DNA of 64,000 bases from Candidatus Sysuiplasma jiujiangense. GTDB lineage: Archaea > Thermoplasmatota > Thermoplasmata > Sysuiplasmatales > Sysuiplasmataceae. This document shows positions 18,304-27,347 of this stretch, piece after piece. The notes below the pieces were generated by a model that saw only the letters and a list, made by a program, of their open reading frames with translations, was not told where the DNA came from and made no database searches. Position 1 is the stretch's first letter, and every line of letters begins with the position of its first letter. The translations under genes and the position numbers were made by a program. Location: assembly GCA_019721075.1 (NCBI GenBank), contig JAHEAD010000005.1:1-64000 (forward strand), in the 5' to 3' direction.

Positions 18304-19227
18304 ATGGGACCCCGGACCGGTGTCATTGCGTTGTTTGCTGCGCTTACCCTGCTGTTTTTGTTAATAGGATCAGCTGTAGGTTATATGTTCTACGGTGATC
18401 CGTTGCTTGGTGCGCTAATATTTCTCGTGCTTTCGGCGGCAATCAATATTTTTACATATTTCTTTTCAACAGCGTTCGTCCTCCGGAGCAACAGGGCAGT
18501 GATGGTTAACGAATCCCAGGCGCCACGTCTTTTTGCCGCTATAAGGCAGGTCTCACAGACATATAATCTGCCAATGCCGAGGGTTGCCATTTCGGACTAT
18601 CCAACGCCAAATGCGTTTGCAACCGGAAGGAACCATTCAAACGCAGTTGTATGTGCTACATCCGGTCTTCTCAACATTCTGGATGACAGGGAGCTCAGGG
18701 GTGTTATGGCTCATGAACTGGCTCACATAAAGGATCGTGACATACTTGTAATGAGCATTGCAGCTACGATAGCCGGAGCCATATCCTGGGCAGCCAATTC
18801 CCTCTTTTTTGCTGCGTTATTCGGGGGGCGCCGCAATCAGACCGGTATTTTAGGACTCCTGGTTATGATGGTTACAGTCCCAATAGCAGCGGCGATTCTC
18901 CAGCTGGCAATCTCCAGGAGACGGGAGACTGAGGCCGATGTGGTTGGTGCAAGGACCATTGGAGATCCGCTTTCCCTTGCTTCAGCACTAAAGAAGCTGG
19001 AATATGCAAACACCACTGCGCCTCTGCATGTCAGTCCTTCTTCTTCATCACTTTACATTGTTGGCGCCGGTCGCGCCCGCAGTCTGATGGCAAGGCTAAT
19101 GTCAACACACCCTCCCCTGGAGCAGAGGATAGCAAGGCTCCAGAAACTGGCTTATGACATGGGTTACTGGTCACCTTCTGCACAGGGACCTGCTTACAGT
19201 GGCAAACTACAGAAAATGAGGTTCTGA
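18304..19227 (+). CDS. htpX: Membrane zinc metalloprotease HtpX
   Basis: HtpX is an M48 peptidase of membrane protein quality control. Two N-terminal spans (VIALFAALTLLFLLIGSAVG and ALIFLVLSAAINIFTYFFS) precede the zinc motif HELAHIKDRD near residue 137. Two more spans follow (AAILQLAISRR at the end of the second). The third zinc ligand is in RRRETEADVVG. The closing STHPPLEQRIARL is also diagnostic. I chose ATG 18304 because GGGAGGT ends nine bases before it; the ATG at 18295 is directly abutted by the SD site. Confidence 0.95.
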   Translation: MGPRTGVIALFAALTLLFLLIGSAVGYMFYGDPLLGALIFLVLSAAINIFTYFFSTAFVLRSNRAVMVNESQAPRLFAAIRQVSQTYNLPMPRVAISDYPTPNAFATGRNHSNAVVCATSGLLNILDDRELRGVMAHELAHIKDRDILVMSIAATIAGAISWAANSLFFAALFGGRRNQTGILGLLVMMVTVPIAAAILQLAISRRRETEADVVGARTIGDPLSLASALKKLEYANTTAPLHVSPSSSSLYIVGAGRARSLMARLMSTHPPLEQRIARLQKLAYDMGYWSPSAQGPAYSGKLQKMRF

Positions 19228-19237
19228 GGTACTAACC

Positions 19238-19822
19238 TCAGTGATTCCAGTCCTTTCGCAGCACATCTATTATGCCAGGGGTCAGAATAAGTTTTTCATT
19301 CACAACTGGATAGCCGTAGGGCAGCAAAGTTGTATGGACATCGTCCCACCTTATTTCCACTTCTGAACTTATTTCAAGCTCACCAACTGATGCTCCCAGA
19401 AGAATCGCCCTTGCAACAAATGCCGCACTATCAATTGTCAGCTGTATCTTGCCCATGTTTCTCGTTATGTTATTGATTCTATCAAATTTGCTCGTTATGA
19501 GTTTTGCAGTCCTGCCCAGGGGTCTGTCGTAACCGAGGATGCCGCCTACGATCAGGTATTCATAACCTCTTATTTCCTTTTTTTTCAGCTCCTCTGCAGC
19601 CATGTGATCCAGAATTATGCATCCGCTGCCTCCGGTATATTCAAGAGAATCGAGCTCGCTTACTTCGCCTATCTCCTCCAGCAACTTTCTGTCCTTTTTC
19701 CTTCTTATGCTTGTAAATACCAGTCCCGGCCAGATTTCACCGCAATGTCTGTATTCGGCAAGAAGCCAATCTGACAGCCTTTCTTCGCAATTCTCGATGA
19801 CCATCCTCGGTCCTTTTTTCAT
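19238..19822 (-). CDS. SPOUT-class methyltransferase, Sfm1/DUF431 family
   Basis: The protein matches the COG2428 family. It has an N-terminal VIENCEERLSDWLLAEYRH and the SPOUT knot sequence YLIVGGILGYDRPLGRTAKLI, where SAM is bound. The C-terminal stretch is VEIRWDDVHTTLLPYGYPVVNEKLILTPGI. The yeast relative Sfm1 methylates an arginine of ribosomal protein uS3; archaeal members have been predicted to act on RNA or protein. The length of about 194 residues agrees. It is convergent with htpX and divergent from the KaiC-like cassette. Confidence 0.82.
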   Translation of the reverse strand: MKKGPRMVIENCEERLSDWLLAEYRHCGEIWPGLVFTSIRRKKDRKLLEEIGEVSELDSLEYTGGSGCIILDHMAAEELKKKEIRGYEYLIVGGILGYDRPLGRTAKLITSKFDRINNITRNMGKIQLTIDSAAFVARAILLGASVGELEISSEVEIRWDDVHTTLLPYGYPVVNEKLILTPGIIDVLRKDWNH

Positions 19823-19973
19823 TCACCTGAGTGATTGGAACACCTACTAAAAAACCCAGCGGGCCTGTTTAATTCTTAATCGCTTCCCGGAAGATGAGTT
19901 TTCCCGTTATCATTTGCCGTTACTGTTGTAAAAAGGTTGATAATTGTAAAGCTGGTCAATTGAACGGTTACAG

Positions 19974-20756
19974 ATGAGAACGGTTTCGGACGAAAGGGCT
20001 GTTCAGGCTGAGGGAAGCCTCAGCATTGGTCGAGAAAAATGTCTCACCGGCATCGAAGGGCTGGACAGCATTCTGGGAGGAGGAATCCCTAGAAACAATA
20101 CTGTTCTACTCACTGGAAACTGCGGTACCGGAAAAACATCCCTATCGCTCGAATATCTCCTCCACGGTGCTATTTCCGGCGAAAACGGGCTATATCTTTC
20201 GGTCACGGAACCGTTCGAAAAACTGATAGCAAACATGATACCGTATGATTTTTTCAAAAGAGACTTCTTAAAAAACGGGAGACTCACCTTCATCGACATT
20301 TCTACAATATACAGCAAACTCGGTTTCAGCAGAGACAGGATGAGTCTGGAGGACGTCGACCTGCTTGTTGTTGCCATAGGAGATCTGGCCAGGGAAACAA
20401 AGGCGAGAAGGCTGGTCATTGATTCCATTACTTCCGTTGCTTATCAGCTCGATACGCAGGAAAAGCTCAGAAATTTAATGCTCGGACTGAGCAAGATGCT
20501 CTCCGGGCTGGGAACAACATCGCTCATCATATCGGAACTGACTGCAGCCGATGCAAGTTACTCAAAATATGGCGTGGAGGAAGCAATAGCTGACGGCGTA
20601 GTCCTCATGGGGAATCTTGAAAGGAAGGGAGATATGCTCAGGACCCTTCAGGTAATAAAGATGAGGGGAACATCGCATTCGCGTGCGAAATATGTTCTGG
20701 ATCTGACTACGGCCGGGACGCTTCTTGTTCCGCTGCTCAAGGGTGGCCAGTCATGA
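19974..20756 (+). CDS. KaiC/RadA-like ATPase with intact P-loop
   Basis: This 260-residue single RecA-fold protein belongs to the KaiC/RAD55 group (COG0467). Walker A is GNCGTGKT at residues 48-55. A strand with the catalytic-type glutamate follows (LYLSVTEPFEKL), and Walker B is RRLVIDSITSVAY. The C-terminal part (VEEAIADGVVLMG, then LQVIKMRGTSHSRAKYVLDLT) is the KaiC-like closing region. It is first of three genes joined by four-base ATGA overlaps. Such proteins act as signalling or assembly ATPases; the output here is unknown. It is probably the only competent ATPase of the three. Confidence 0.85.
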   Translation: MRTVSDERAVQAEGSLSIGREKCLTGIEGLDSILGGGIPRNNTVLLTGNCGTGKTSLSLEYLLHGAISGENGLYLSVTEPFEKLIANMIPYDFFKRDFLKNGRLTFIDISTIYSKLGFSRDRMSLEDVDLLVVAIGDLARETKARRLVIDSITSVAYQLDTQEKLRNLMLGLSKMLSGLGTTSLIISELTAADASYSKYGVEEAIADGVVLMGNLERKGDMLRTLQVIKMRGTSHSRAKYVLDLTTAGTLLVPLLKGGQS

Positions 20757-21319
20757 ACGATATTGCCAGCCAGGTTGCAGGCGAGGTTAACAAGCTGGAG
20801 CCTAGTACCTCCACATCGCTTGAGATTGGGACAGATGTCTATTTTGATGCCATCAAGGGCATGCTAAGTCTTTCCGACAAGGGCTCGCAGATAATATACG
20901 TGGCATCGACTGTCCCGGCGGACGCAATAATGAATGCAATGGAACTCATCGGGGTTAGCACGAAACAGATCAAGTTTATTGATTGTATTTCAAACATGAT
21001 GACGGGACAGCATAAGAGGGAGGACAACATAATATTCATCGAGAGCCCGACGATGCTGGAAAACATCATGCTGAAAGTGGAATACCTGAGAAGGAAATCG
21101 TCAGGCAAAAATGTTCTCGTCATTCTCGATTCGATAAACACGCTTCATATACACAACGACTGGAAAATTATGGGTGAGTTTCTCCACATCCTGGTCAACA
21201 GCCTGCGTTCAAGAGGTGCAATGATTCTTATGATAAGCATAAAGGAACAGCAGACACAGGAAGTCAGCACTCTCCTGGGCCTTGTGAGCGATAAACTTGT
21301 CAGATTCGGAGGAGAATGA
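20753..21319 (+). CDS. RecA/KaiC-like protein lacking Walker A
   Basis: The 188-residue protein keeps the later strands of the RecA fold. IIYVASTVPADAIMNAMELIG resembles the segment after the P-loop, NVLVILDSINTLHIHNDW is a Walker B-like strand, and a C-terminal IKEQQTQEVSTLLGLVSDKLVRFGG follows. The region where Walker A should lie (around TSLEIGTDVYFDAIKGM) has no GxxxxGK(T/S). It overlaps both neighbours by ATGA. It may be a structural or regulatory partner for the first protein. It could also belong to a RecA-like archaeal DUF family that I cannot name. Confidence 0.7.
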   Translation: MNDIASQVAGEVNKLEPSTSTSLEIGTDVYFDAIKGMLSLSDKGSQIIYVASTVPADAIMNAMELIGVSTKQIKFIDCISNMMTGQHKREDNIIFIESPTMLENIMLKVEYLRRKSSGKNVLVILDSINTLHIHNDWKIMGEFLHILVNSLRSRGAMILMISIKEQQTQEVSTLLGLVSDKLVRFGGE

Positions 21320-22041
21320 TGTCGTTCACGTCAGGCATAAAGAACCTTGATGTGGCACTGGATGGAGGTTTTGCGGAGGGTTCACTCTGTGCTGTAGTAG
21401 GTCATCCGGGATCCGGGCTTGGCGTCCTCGCCATGCAATTCGCCTCTTCCGGGAACGAGAAGAGCTACTATTTTTCCACCATGGACAGCAATGATGAGAT
21501 TCTGCACACGATAAAGCGGTTCGGCTGGAACAAAGACATAAACATAGTGGACATCGGAGACAAATACTATGATTCTGTGCTTCTGAAGAAACTGGAAGTG
21601 ACAAGATACAGGCAGGAGGGAATAAAGGTTATTGACGTTTTCGACTCTGAACCTGACGGTTCCAGACCGTTCAACTTTCTTACATTCCTGACGCATGAGA
21701 TTTTCAAAGTCAAGCCGCCATTCAGGATAACAATAGACTCCCTTGATTTCTTCCTTGACAATTATGGCGTGGATGAGGTTCTCAGCGCCCTCAGGACATT
21801 AAAGGCCTATAACAAGCGCAGCCAGGGCGTAATTCTTGCAACAATGACAAAGGATATTTTCGACAGCAAGACGCAGAACGCGATAGATGCGCTGTGCGAT
21901 ACACTGATTGAACTGGAGAGAGAACGCGCAGGTAAGAAGTTCGAGAACAATTTCATATTGAGCAAGGTTAAGAGTTTTCCTGAGAAGGCAAAGATCCTGC
22001 AATATGCGATTACATCGGAAGGTTTCACTTTATTCGAATAA
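21316..22041 (+). CDS. KaiC/RAD55-like protein with degenerate P-loop
   Basis: The protein has the KaiC/RAD55 opening (SFTSGIKNLDVALDGGFAEGSLCAVVG). Its Walker A reads GHPGSGLG at residues 29-36, so the lysine and the serine/threonine are replaced by leucine and glycine. The rest of the fold is kept: YYFSTMDSNDEILHTIKRFGW, the Walker B-like FRITIDSLDFFLD, and a basic C-terminal region ending with FENNFILSKVKSF. ATP binding in the classical way is unlikely. It is the third gene of the overlapping cassette, and its end faces the RDD gene with a T-rich terminator. Confidence 0.75.
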   Translation: MMSFTSGIKNLDVALDGGFAEGSLCAVVGHPGSGLGVLAMQFASSGNEKSYYFSTMDSNDEILHTIKRFGWNKDINIVDIGDKYYDSVLLKKLEVTRYRQEGIKVIDVFDSEPDGSRPFNFLTFLTHEIFKVKPPFRITIDSLDFFLDNYGVDEVLSALRTLKAYNKRSQGVILATMTKDIFDSKTQNAIDALCDTLIELERERAGKKFENNFILSKVKSFPEKAKILQYAITSEGFTLFE

Positions 22042-22049
22042 TTGCTGCC

Positions 22050-22565
22050 TCAGGGATGAAAGGTGCCCGTTTTTTTTATTTTTACCTTAATCAGCGAGCT
22101 GGCGGGCTGAGCGGATACAACAGTCGTCCCGAAAACGCGGTCGCTGAATCTCTGCCTGGGGTCGCCAAATGTGAAAAAGCCGAGTATGAGGTCGAGTGGC
22201 AGAAGTATGTACCAGAATAGTTTGGATATGTTCCTGAACGCCGCTTCACGGAGCATTATCTGTCCCCTTTCTGAAGAAACGCGGAGTGACATTATTTTCT
22301 TTCCAACAGTATAGCCGTAATAGTATTCTGTCAGAGTCCCGTAGATAAGCCAGCATATTCCAGATGCAACACCCAAAAACAAGTCAAAATATAGTCTGCT
22401 GAATCCGAATGTCATGCCCACTGCCCATATTGGCACGAATATAGTCACCATGTCAATTACGCCGGCAGCAATTCTCTTCAGCCAGTGTGTTCTGAGAACG
22501 CTGTTCCTGAGTATAATCTCCGCAGCTATGGGCATCCCTATTCCCGATGTAGTAATGCTCATCAT
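22050..22565 (-). CDS. RDD-family membrane protein
   Basis: RDD proteins are small three-span membrane proteins. The first helix region contains LKRIAAGVIDMVTIFVPIWAVG with the R/D pair. The motif GYTVGKKIMSLRVSSERG follows a second span, and LILGFFTFGDPRQRFSDRVFGTTVV closes the domain. Some members take part in ion homeostasis, but most are uncharacterised. An internal ATG (22535) would remove ten weakly conserved residues. It is convergent with the KaiC-like cassette. Confidence 0.82.
   Translation of the reverse strand: MMSITTSGIGMPIAAEIILRNSVLRTHWLKRIAAGVIDMVTIFVPIWAVGMTFGFSRLYFDLFLGVASGICWLIYGTLTEYYYGYTVGKKIMSLRVSSERGQIMLREAAFRNISKLFWYILLPLDLILGFFTFGDPRQRFSDRVFGTTVVSAQPASSLIKVKIKKTGTFHP
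22070..22083 (+). terminator. T-rich terminator after the KaiC-like cassette
   Basis: An oligo-T run (TTTTTTTTATTTTT) begins 29 bases after the stop of the third KaiC-like gene. It lies inside the 3' end of the convergent RDD gene. T-runs of this kind stop archaeal RNA polymerase. Confidence 0.5.
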
Positions 22566-22651
22566 GAATATAATTCTATCGCATTTGACTGACGATCGTC
22601 TGACGGCTGTAACATACTTGTAGATGTTTCAGGAATAGACAGCCGGCTTAT

Positions 22652-22749
22652 GACCGGTCTGTCTGCTTTCTCGTCAATTTGATCGTCTAACCGGCGTTGT
22701 ACCGGTTCAGGCAGCCAGTTCCGGACATCAGTCCATTATATACCGGTTC
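22652..22749. repeat. Three ACCGGT palindromes upstream of the GNAT gene
   Basis: ACCGGT occurs at 22653-22658 (inside GACCGGTC), 22701-22706 and 22742-22747. The last two copies lie within an identical nine-mer, TACCGGTTC. The third copy lies between the TATA-like TTATATACC and the start of the acetyltransferase gene. These could be regulator sites. Confidence 0.35.
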
Positions 22750-22764
22750 TTCATAAGCGCGATC

Positions 22765-23241
22765 ATGGTAGAACTTGCGTCGATGGCCGAAGACGATTTT
22801 CTGGCTTACCTGAAGAACAGCATTGAGCTTTATGCCGGTGAGAAGACCAGATCAGGCGACTGGAGTGAAATGGAATCACGGAGCCTTTCCGAGAAGACTT
22901 TCAACAGCCTTCTCCCGGACGGCATGGCGACAAAGGATCATTTCCTCTTCTCCATTGTGGATGAGAACAGCGGATTGAAGGTAGGTGTCATATGGGTGGG
23001 AATCGGGAATGCCAGTCCGGCTAAGGGAGCATGGGTGTGGGATCTGCTCATATTTGAAGGATTCAGGAGGCGAAGGTATGCACTCGATGCTCTTCGAAAG
23101 CTGGAACAGTTCCTCCAGACCAGGGGAATCACCCGCATTTCACTGCATGTATTCGCGCACAACACAGCGGCGCAGCATCTTTATGAGAAGTCGGGATTCA
23201 CTGTTCTGGATATGACGCTGTCAAAGAGCATCACCTGTTAG
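22765..23241 (+). CDS. GNAT-family N-acetyltransferase
   Basis: A 158-residue acetyltransferase. The conserved acetyl-CoA region appears as WVWDLLIFEGFRRRRYALDALRKLEQFL, where the R/GxxG/A-like turn binds the pyrophosphate. It is followed by ITRISLHVFAHNTAAQHLYEKSGF, the classic motif B of the fold. The target (amine, peptide N-terminus or small molecule) cannot be told. A TATA-like element near 22736-22744 lies about 24 bases before the ATG, so the transcript is probably leaderless. Confidence 0.85.
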   Translation: MVELASMAEDDFLAYLKNSIELYAGEKTRSGDWSEMESRSLSEKTFNSLLPDGMATKDHFLFSIVDENSGLKVGVIWVGIGNASPAKGAWVWDLLIFEGFRRRRYALDALRKLEQFLQTRGITRISLHVFAHNTAAQHLYEKSGFTVLDMTLSKSITC

Positions 23242-23362
23242 TCATCTTTTATCTTTAAAGGCAAAATTGTTCGTTGTGCAGAGCGACATTGGACAACGGC
23301 CAGGTGCAGCTGCCTGATGACCGTCAGGGGGCAGTATAAGCCGGTCTGAGATTTTACGACGC

Positions 23363-26329
23363 CTATTCAATGTACCTGATGGCAGCGGATGGTTCTATCC
23401 GTGAAACTGCCCGAACCGAACTTATCACGGCCAGTATCGTCAGTGTGGCGGATATGGCAACAAGATAAAGGACGCTCGCGGGGGAATATGTAAATGAAAG
23501 TACGGGACTGAGTCTGCTTGCTATGATATTTCCGTTTATTAGGCTCATGATTACACCAATTACTGAGCCCGATACCGCTATGAATACGAACTCAAGGAGG
23601 AATGATGCGCTGACCATTCTTCTCGTGAATCCGAGTGCGCGCAGAAGACCTATGCTCTGATAGCGTTCCACCACGGAACGCATGGCTATTATACCGAGTC
23701 CGGCTGTTCCCGCAACCAGCCCCATTGCAATGAAAATTTCAGTCATTTCCACTATTCCGTTTATGTCCATGGTGATTTGTTGTGTAATCAGGTAGAGATT
23801 GAGTAATACGGGATTGTATTCCGTGAGAGCTTTCCTTATCTGTATGGATGCTGTGGTTGGTGAAACACCGTCTGCAAGGCTTATGAAAAGAACCGGAAAG
23901 GATGATCCCCTGAGGCCAAGGGAATCCATTGCCGTCGCCGAAACAAAGACCCCCTGAAAACCGAACTCATCGAGTATTCCCGCCACGACCACATTATGGG
24001 AAGTATGGTTGTTGCCGTACACAGTAAGTGTCTGGCCGAGTTTGATATTCACGTGAGGGTTCATGCCAGAACCGAAATTTCCCTGCTTTACGCCTGCAAG
24101 CGTCATGTCTATGACCGCCAGAGACGAATTGTTTTGAACAGCATTCCATACGCTGCGCTGTGAGTTGAATCGGGGGAGGTAGCTGTAAAACTGGTACCTG
24201 TTCCCGGAAAAGAAATCCCCTGTTCCATTATATGATGGTATTCCGACCAGCGGATAGATGAAGAGGCCGGAATCGTTGCCGCTGGCGGTAAACGCTGTTG
24301 TCGTATCATAAATCAGACTTGCCCGGGAAATATACCGGCTCAGTGAATTATTGTTTTCAATTGCGGAGGTTATGTTTGTACCATCACCGCTGTATACGAC
24401 AAAATTGTATCCACCGCTCTGCTTTGCAACCGTCTGGACTGCAGCCTGATCAACCATACTTCCAAGGACAGAAACCGATACAATCCCGAAAATGACAAAG
24501 GAAAACAGCGCCAGCGAGATCGCCGTTCTGGTCTTCTTCTGAGTGGTGAACGCAAGCGCCTGCCTGACCGTTGCGCTTATTCCTCCGCGATTAATCTTTT
24601 TTGGTTTCATCGCACTAAGCAGAAACGGCTCCAGTGCGAAGAATACCAGTATGCCTCCTGAAACGAGGAAAATACCTGATTCCACATAGACGTAATAGGA
24701 ATAGCCAAAATAATCCGGAAAAATACTCCATGCCTGTGGGATGCCCCACTGGATGATCAGACCGATTCCCGCAATTCCGGCAACAAAACTCCTGCCTGTG
24801 ATGACAACGATTAACCAGACCACCGATAATATCAGCAGAGACAGGCCAAGCATGGAAATTTCCAGAGATGTGGTGAAATAGCCTGCTGCCAGCAGGAACA
24901 CCGACACAATGGCGAGTAAAGCGAGCACAGTATTTTTGGGGCCGACTGCAACCTTACGCTGATTTACATTTCCTCTTATCGCATCTATTATGCTGAATCG
25001 ACTCATAAAAATGCTTGCGGCAATTATTACTGCAAAAGTGGCAATGCCTCCAGTAGAGAAGCCAATAACTATATCAGACAGGGAAGGGCTGAATGATGCA
25101 AGCAGTATGCCAGTATTTCTCACAGGCAGTGAAAATGTATGACCAAACAGCGCCACAAACCCGTACATCATCAAGAATCCAATTGCTATCCCGAGAAGTG
25201 AGCCTGCAAAGCATGAAATCGCGGTATACACGAAACCTTCGGAGACAAATCCGTATGTTATTCCGGCCCTGCTTGCACCCAGCGCCCTGAGAGTGCCAAG
25301 ATCCCTCATTCTTTCTTCGGCAAGCATGTAGAAAATGACAAGAACAAGTATCAGACCGGTTGCTACCGCGAACAGGCTCAGTGCCAGGTACAGATCGGAA
25401 AGATCACTTATTTCGGCATGGATTGTATTGAGCTGCTGCTGCAATAACGGATAAGCTGCAAGGGAAGTGCCAAATTCCGAATTGATTGACGGCAGTATGG
25501 AATCGATTTTTCTAATGGCACTGCCTGAGACTTTTACAGCAGAAAGTACTGTTCCGCTGTTGGCGATGGCAATGATGCTAATCCTTCCCTGGGAGCGAAG
25601 TGCAATTTGCGCGCCGCTCAGCCTCATGAATATGTTGAAACCAGAATCAAAATATCCTCTGTAATTGTCCCTGACAATACCGGCGACCCTTCCGGTGTAA
25701 TGCACTCCAGGACCAAAATACAGTGTAACAGTGTCGCCAGTGGTGGCATTAAGCTGGTTTGCGGCAAGTTCATCTATGAGTATCCCATCTGCGGGAAGCG
25801 AAGTTATCACGCTTCCATTGGCGGATATGAAGTTTCCCAGTACGCTGCTGGACCACCATGGCGTCCCGACCAAACCAATATCCTGGTATGGGACACCTGT
25901 TGTGTTGTCGAACACGCTGACAGTTTCATATATCATCGGAATGGCGGCTGAAATTCCGGAATAACCTGATATCGATGAGTTCAATGCGCTATAGGCTGAA
26001 TAATTGAAAAATGCTCCGTACAGCGAATTTCCGGAATCGGTGATTGTTTCGTCTATATGTCCGTAACTTAGCGCAACAAGGTTGTCGCTGAGTTCAAGCA
26101 TGCTGCTCCTCATAACCAGCGCCCCGCTGATCATTGCGGAGCCCACCATCAGCCCTGCTATTATGAGCGCTGCCCTCTTTCTGTTGCCGAAAGCATTCCG
26201 TATGAACATCCTGAATATTGTTCTGTCTTTCAGTATTATCGAGACCGAGAATACGCTGATTATGGCGAACGTGATTAGCAGCAACAAAGAAACATCAGGT
26301 ACCATTATCTGCATCTGATTCACCGTCAT
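23363..26329 (-). CDS. ABC transporter permease with two FtsX domains (MacB/LolCE-like)
   Basis: The 988-residue protein has an N-terminal span and an extracytoplasmic MacB-type domain (about residues 80-290). A first FtsX core follows (LYLALSLFAVATGLILVLVIFYMLAEERMRDLGTLRALG region), then several extra spans, a second outside domain, and a second FtsX core. It ends ISSVRAVSRIEPSAAIRYIE, the standard FtsX tail. This is the two-unit type of permease found in many archaea. Such transporters export lipoproteins, peptides or drugs, or transmit mechanical force. The start overlaps the ATPase gene by 35 bases. Confidence 0.9.
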   Translation of the reverse strand: MTVNQMQIMVPDVSLLLLITFAIISVFSVSIILKDRTIFRMFIRNAFGNRKRAALIIAGLMVGSAMISGALVMRSSMLELSDNLVALSYGHIDETITDSGNSLYGAFFNYSAYSALNSSISGYSGISAAIPMIYETVSVFDNTTGVPYQDIGLVGTPWWSSSVLGNFISANGSVITSLPADGILIDELAANQLNATTGDTVTLYFGPGVHYTGRVAGIVRDNYRGYFDSGFNIFMRLSGAQIALRSQGRISIIAIANSGTVLSAVKVSGSAIRKIDSILPSINSEFGTSLAAYPLLQQQLNTIHAEISDLSDLYLALSLFAVATGLILVLVIFYMLAEERMRDLGTLRALGASRAGITYGFVSEGFVYTAISCFAGSLLGIAIGFLMMYGFVALFGHTFSLPVRNTGILLASFSPSLSDIVIGFSTGGIATFAVIIAASIFMSRFSIIDAIRGNVNQRKVAVGPKNTVLALLAIVSVFLLAAGYFTTSLEISMLGLSLLILSVVWLIVVITGRSFVAGIAGIGLIIQWGIPQAWSIFPDYFGYSYYVYVESGIFLVSGGILVFFALEPFLLSAMKPKKINRGGISATVRQALAFTTQKKTRTAISLALFSFVIFGIVSVSVLGSMVDQAAVQTVAKQSGGYNFVVYSGDGTNITSAIENNNSLSRYISRASLIYDTTTAFTASGNDSGLFIYPLVGIPSYNGTGDFFSGNRYQFYSYLPRFNSQRSVWNAVQNNSSLAVIDMTLAGVKQGNFGSGMNPHVNIKLGQTLTVYGNNHTSHNVVVAGILDEFGFQGVFVSATAMDSLGLRGSSFPVLFISLADGVSPTTASIQIRKALTEYNPVLLNLYLITQQITMDINGIVEMTEIFIAMGLVAGTAGLGIIAMRSVVERYQSIGLLRALGFTRRMVSASFLLEFVFIAVSGSVIGVIMSLINGNIIASRLSPVLSFTYSPASVLYLVAISATLTILAVISSVRAVSRIEPSAAIRYIE

Positions 26330-27002
26330 TCTCTATTTTCCCATCGCGGATCTTGATTTTTCTCTTTGAGTACGAAGCAACATCCTCATTGTGCGTCACA
26401 ACTATTACTGTCGAATCGGTCTCCCGGTTAAGCTGGCTGAAGAGTTCAAGGACTGCCTTGCCTGAAATGCTGTCGAGATTGCCGGTCGGTTCGTCAGCCC
26501 ATATCACAGCAGGTCTGTTTATCAGTGCCCTTGCTATGGCTACCCTCTGCTGTTCGCCGCCGGAGAGTTGATTCGGCCTGAATTTTGCCCTGTCGGCAAG
26601 TCCGACGTACTTCAGAATCTCGATTGCCCTTGCCCGCGTCTCTGTCCCACGGACGCCCGCAATTAGTGCTGGAAGTTCAACGTTTTCAACCACGTTGAAC
26701 ACAGGCAGCAGGGCATAGTTCTGAAAGACAAAACCCATTCTAATCGATCTGAAATAACTGATTTCTCTGTCGCTCAGCGCACTTATGTTCCTGCCGTCTA
26801 CTATGACTTCGCCTTCACTTACCGTGTCCAGGCCGGACATGCAGTTCAGCAGCGTACTCTTTCCGGAACCTGAGGGGCCTGAAATAGATACAAATTCCCC
26901 TTTCCTGAACTTCAGGCTCACATTTCTTAGAACTGATATGGACTCTTTTCCAATCATATAGTATTTGCTGATGTTCCTTGCTTCTGCCGCGATTTCGGTC
27001 AC
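26295..27002 (-). CDS. ABC transporter ATPase, MacB/LolD type
   Basis: The nucleotide-binding subunit for the adjacent FtsX permease. Walker A is SGPSGSGKSTLLN, the Q-loop is in FVFQNYALLPVFNVVENVELP, the signature LSGGEQQRVAIARALINRPAVIWADEPTGNLD includes Walker B, and the H-loop is VVTHNED. These features place it with LolD/MacB ATPases. The frame opens at TTG 27035. The GTG at 27002, preceded by GAGG at six bases, is better placed relative to the palindrome at 27044-27057. Confidence 0.93.
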   Translation of the reverse strand: MTEIAAEARNISKYYMIGKESISVLRNVSLKFRKGEFVSISGPSGSGKSTLLNCMSGLDTVSEGEVIVDGRNISALSDREISYFRSIRMGFVFQNYALLPVFNVVENVELPALIAGVRGTETRARAIEILKYVGLADRAKFRPNQLSGGEQQRVAIARALINRPAVIWADEPTGNLDSISGKAVLELFSQLNRETDSTVIVVTHNEDVASYSKRKIKIRDGKIENDGESDADNGT

Positions 27003-27043
27003 TGTAGCCCTCGGCTGCCCGTTGTATTGAATCAAGTTATTTC

Positions 27044-27057
27044 CAGTTAATTAACTG
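27044..27057. promoter_or_regulatory. Perfect 14-base palindrome upstream of the ABC operon
   Basis: CAGTTAATTAACTG reads the same on both strands and lies 42-55 bases before the preferred GTG start. It is AT-rich and may overlap the TATA element. Its half-site AGTTAA also occurs in the operator-like repeat at 63539-63554. Confidence 0.5.
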
Positions 27058-27347
27058 AGTCCCGAAGAAATCGTACGAGGACATGGTGTGCCACTCGGCT
27101 CGCCCGTCACTCATCACAGTATCAGCGCTGGGTTTCTCGTCACCGTGGCAGCATGGTCATTTCATAAGAGTTTAGAAAGTTATCGATCCAAACACTGCCG
27201 GCTGACCGTGAAACGGCACTCTTCGCTCAATGTCCAGATCTTAAATTAAAGTCCGTACACGTCTGCTGTCTATGCAGCCAGGCACAGAACGAATTTGCCG
27301 CATTGCCGCACAAAAGACTTTTAAGACTGAGCTGTTATGCTGCAGTT
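27058..27347. other. Intergenic region before the Trm112-like gene
   Basis: About 290 bases without a gene I can support. A TTAAATTAAAG stretch (about 27240-27251) and AAAAGACTTTTAAGACTG (about 27310-27327) are AT-rich. The latter may carry the TATA element of the gene at 27348. An open frame from 27272 overlaps that gene in another frame and is not credible. Confidence 0.35.

Noticed and set aside
18081-18398. Cysteine-rich 105-codon frame running into htpX, with a TATA-like element upstream
   Set aside because: It overlaps the start of htpX and has no SD site or recognisable domain. The TATA-like element is not enough to call it.
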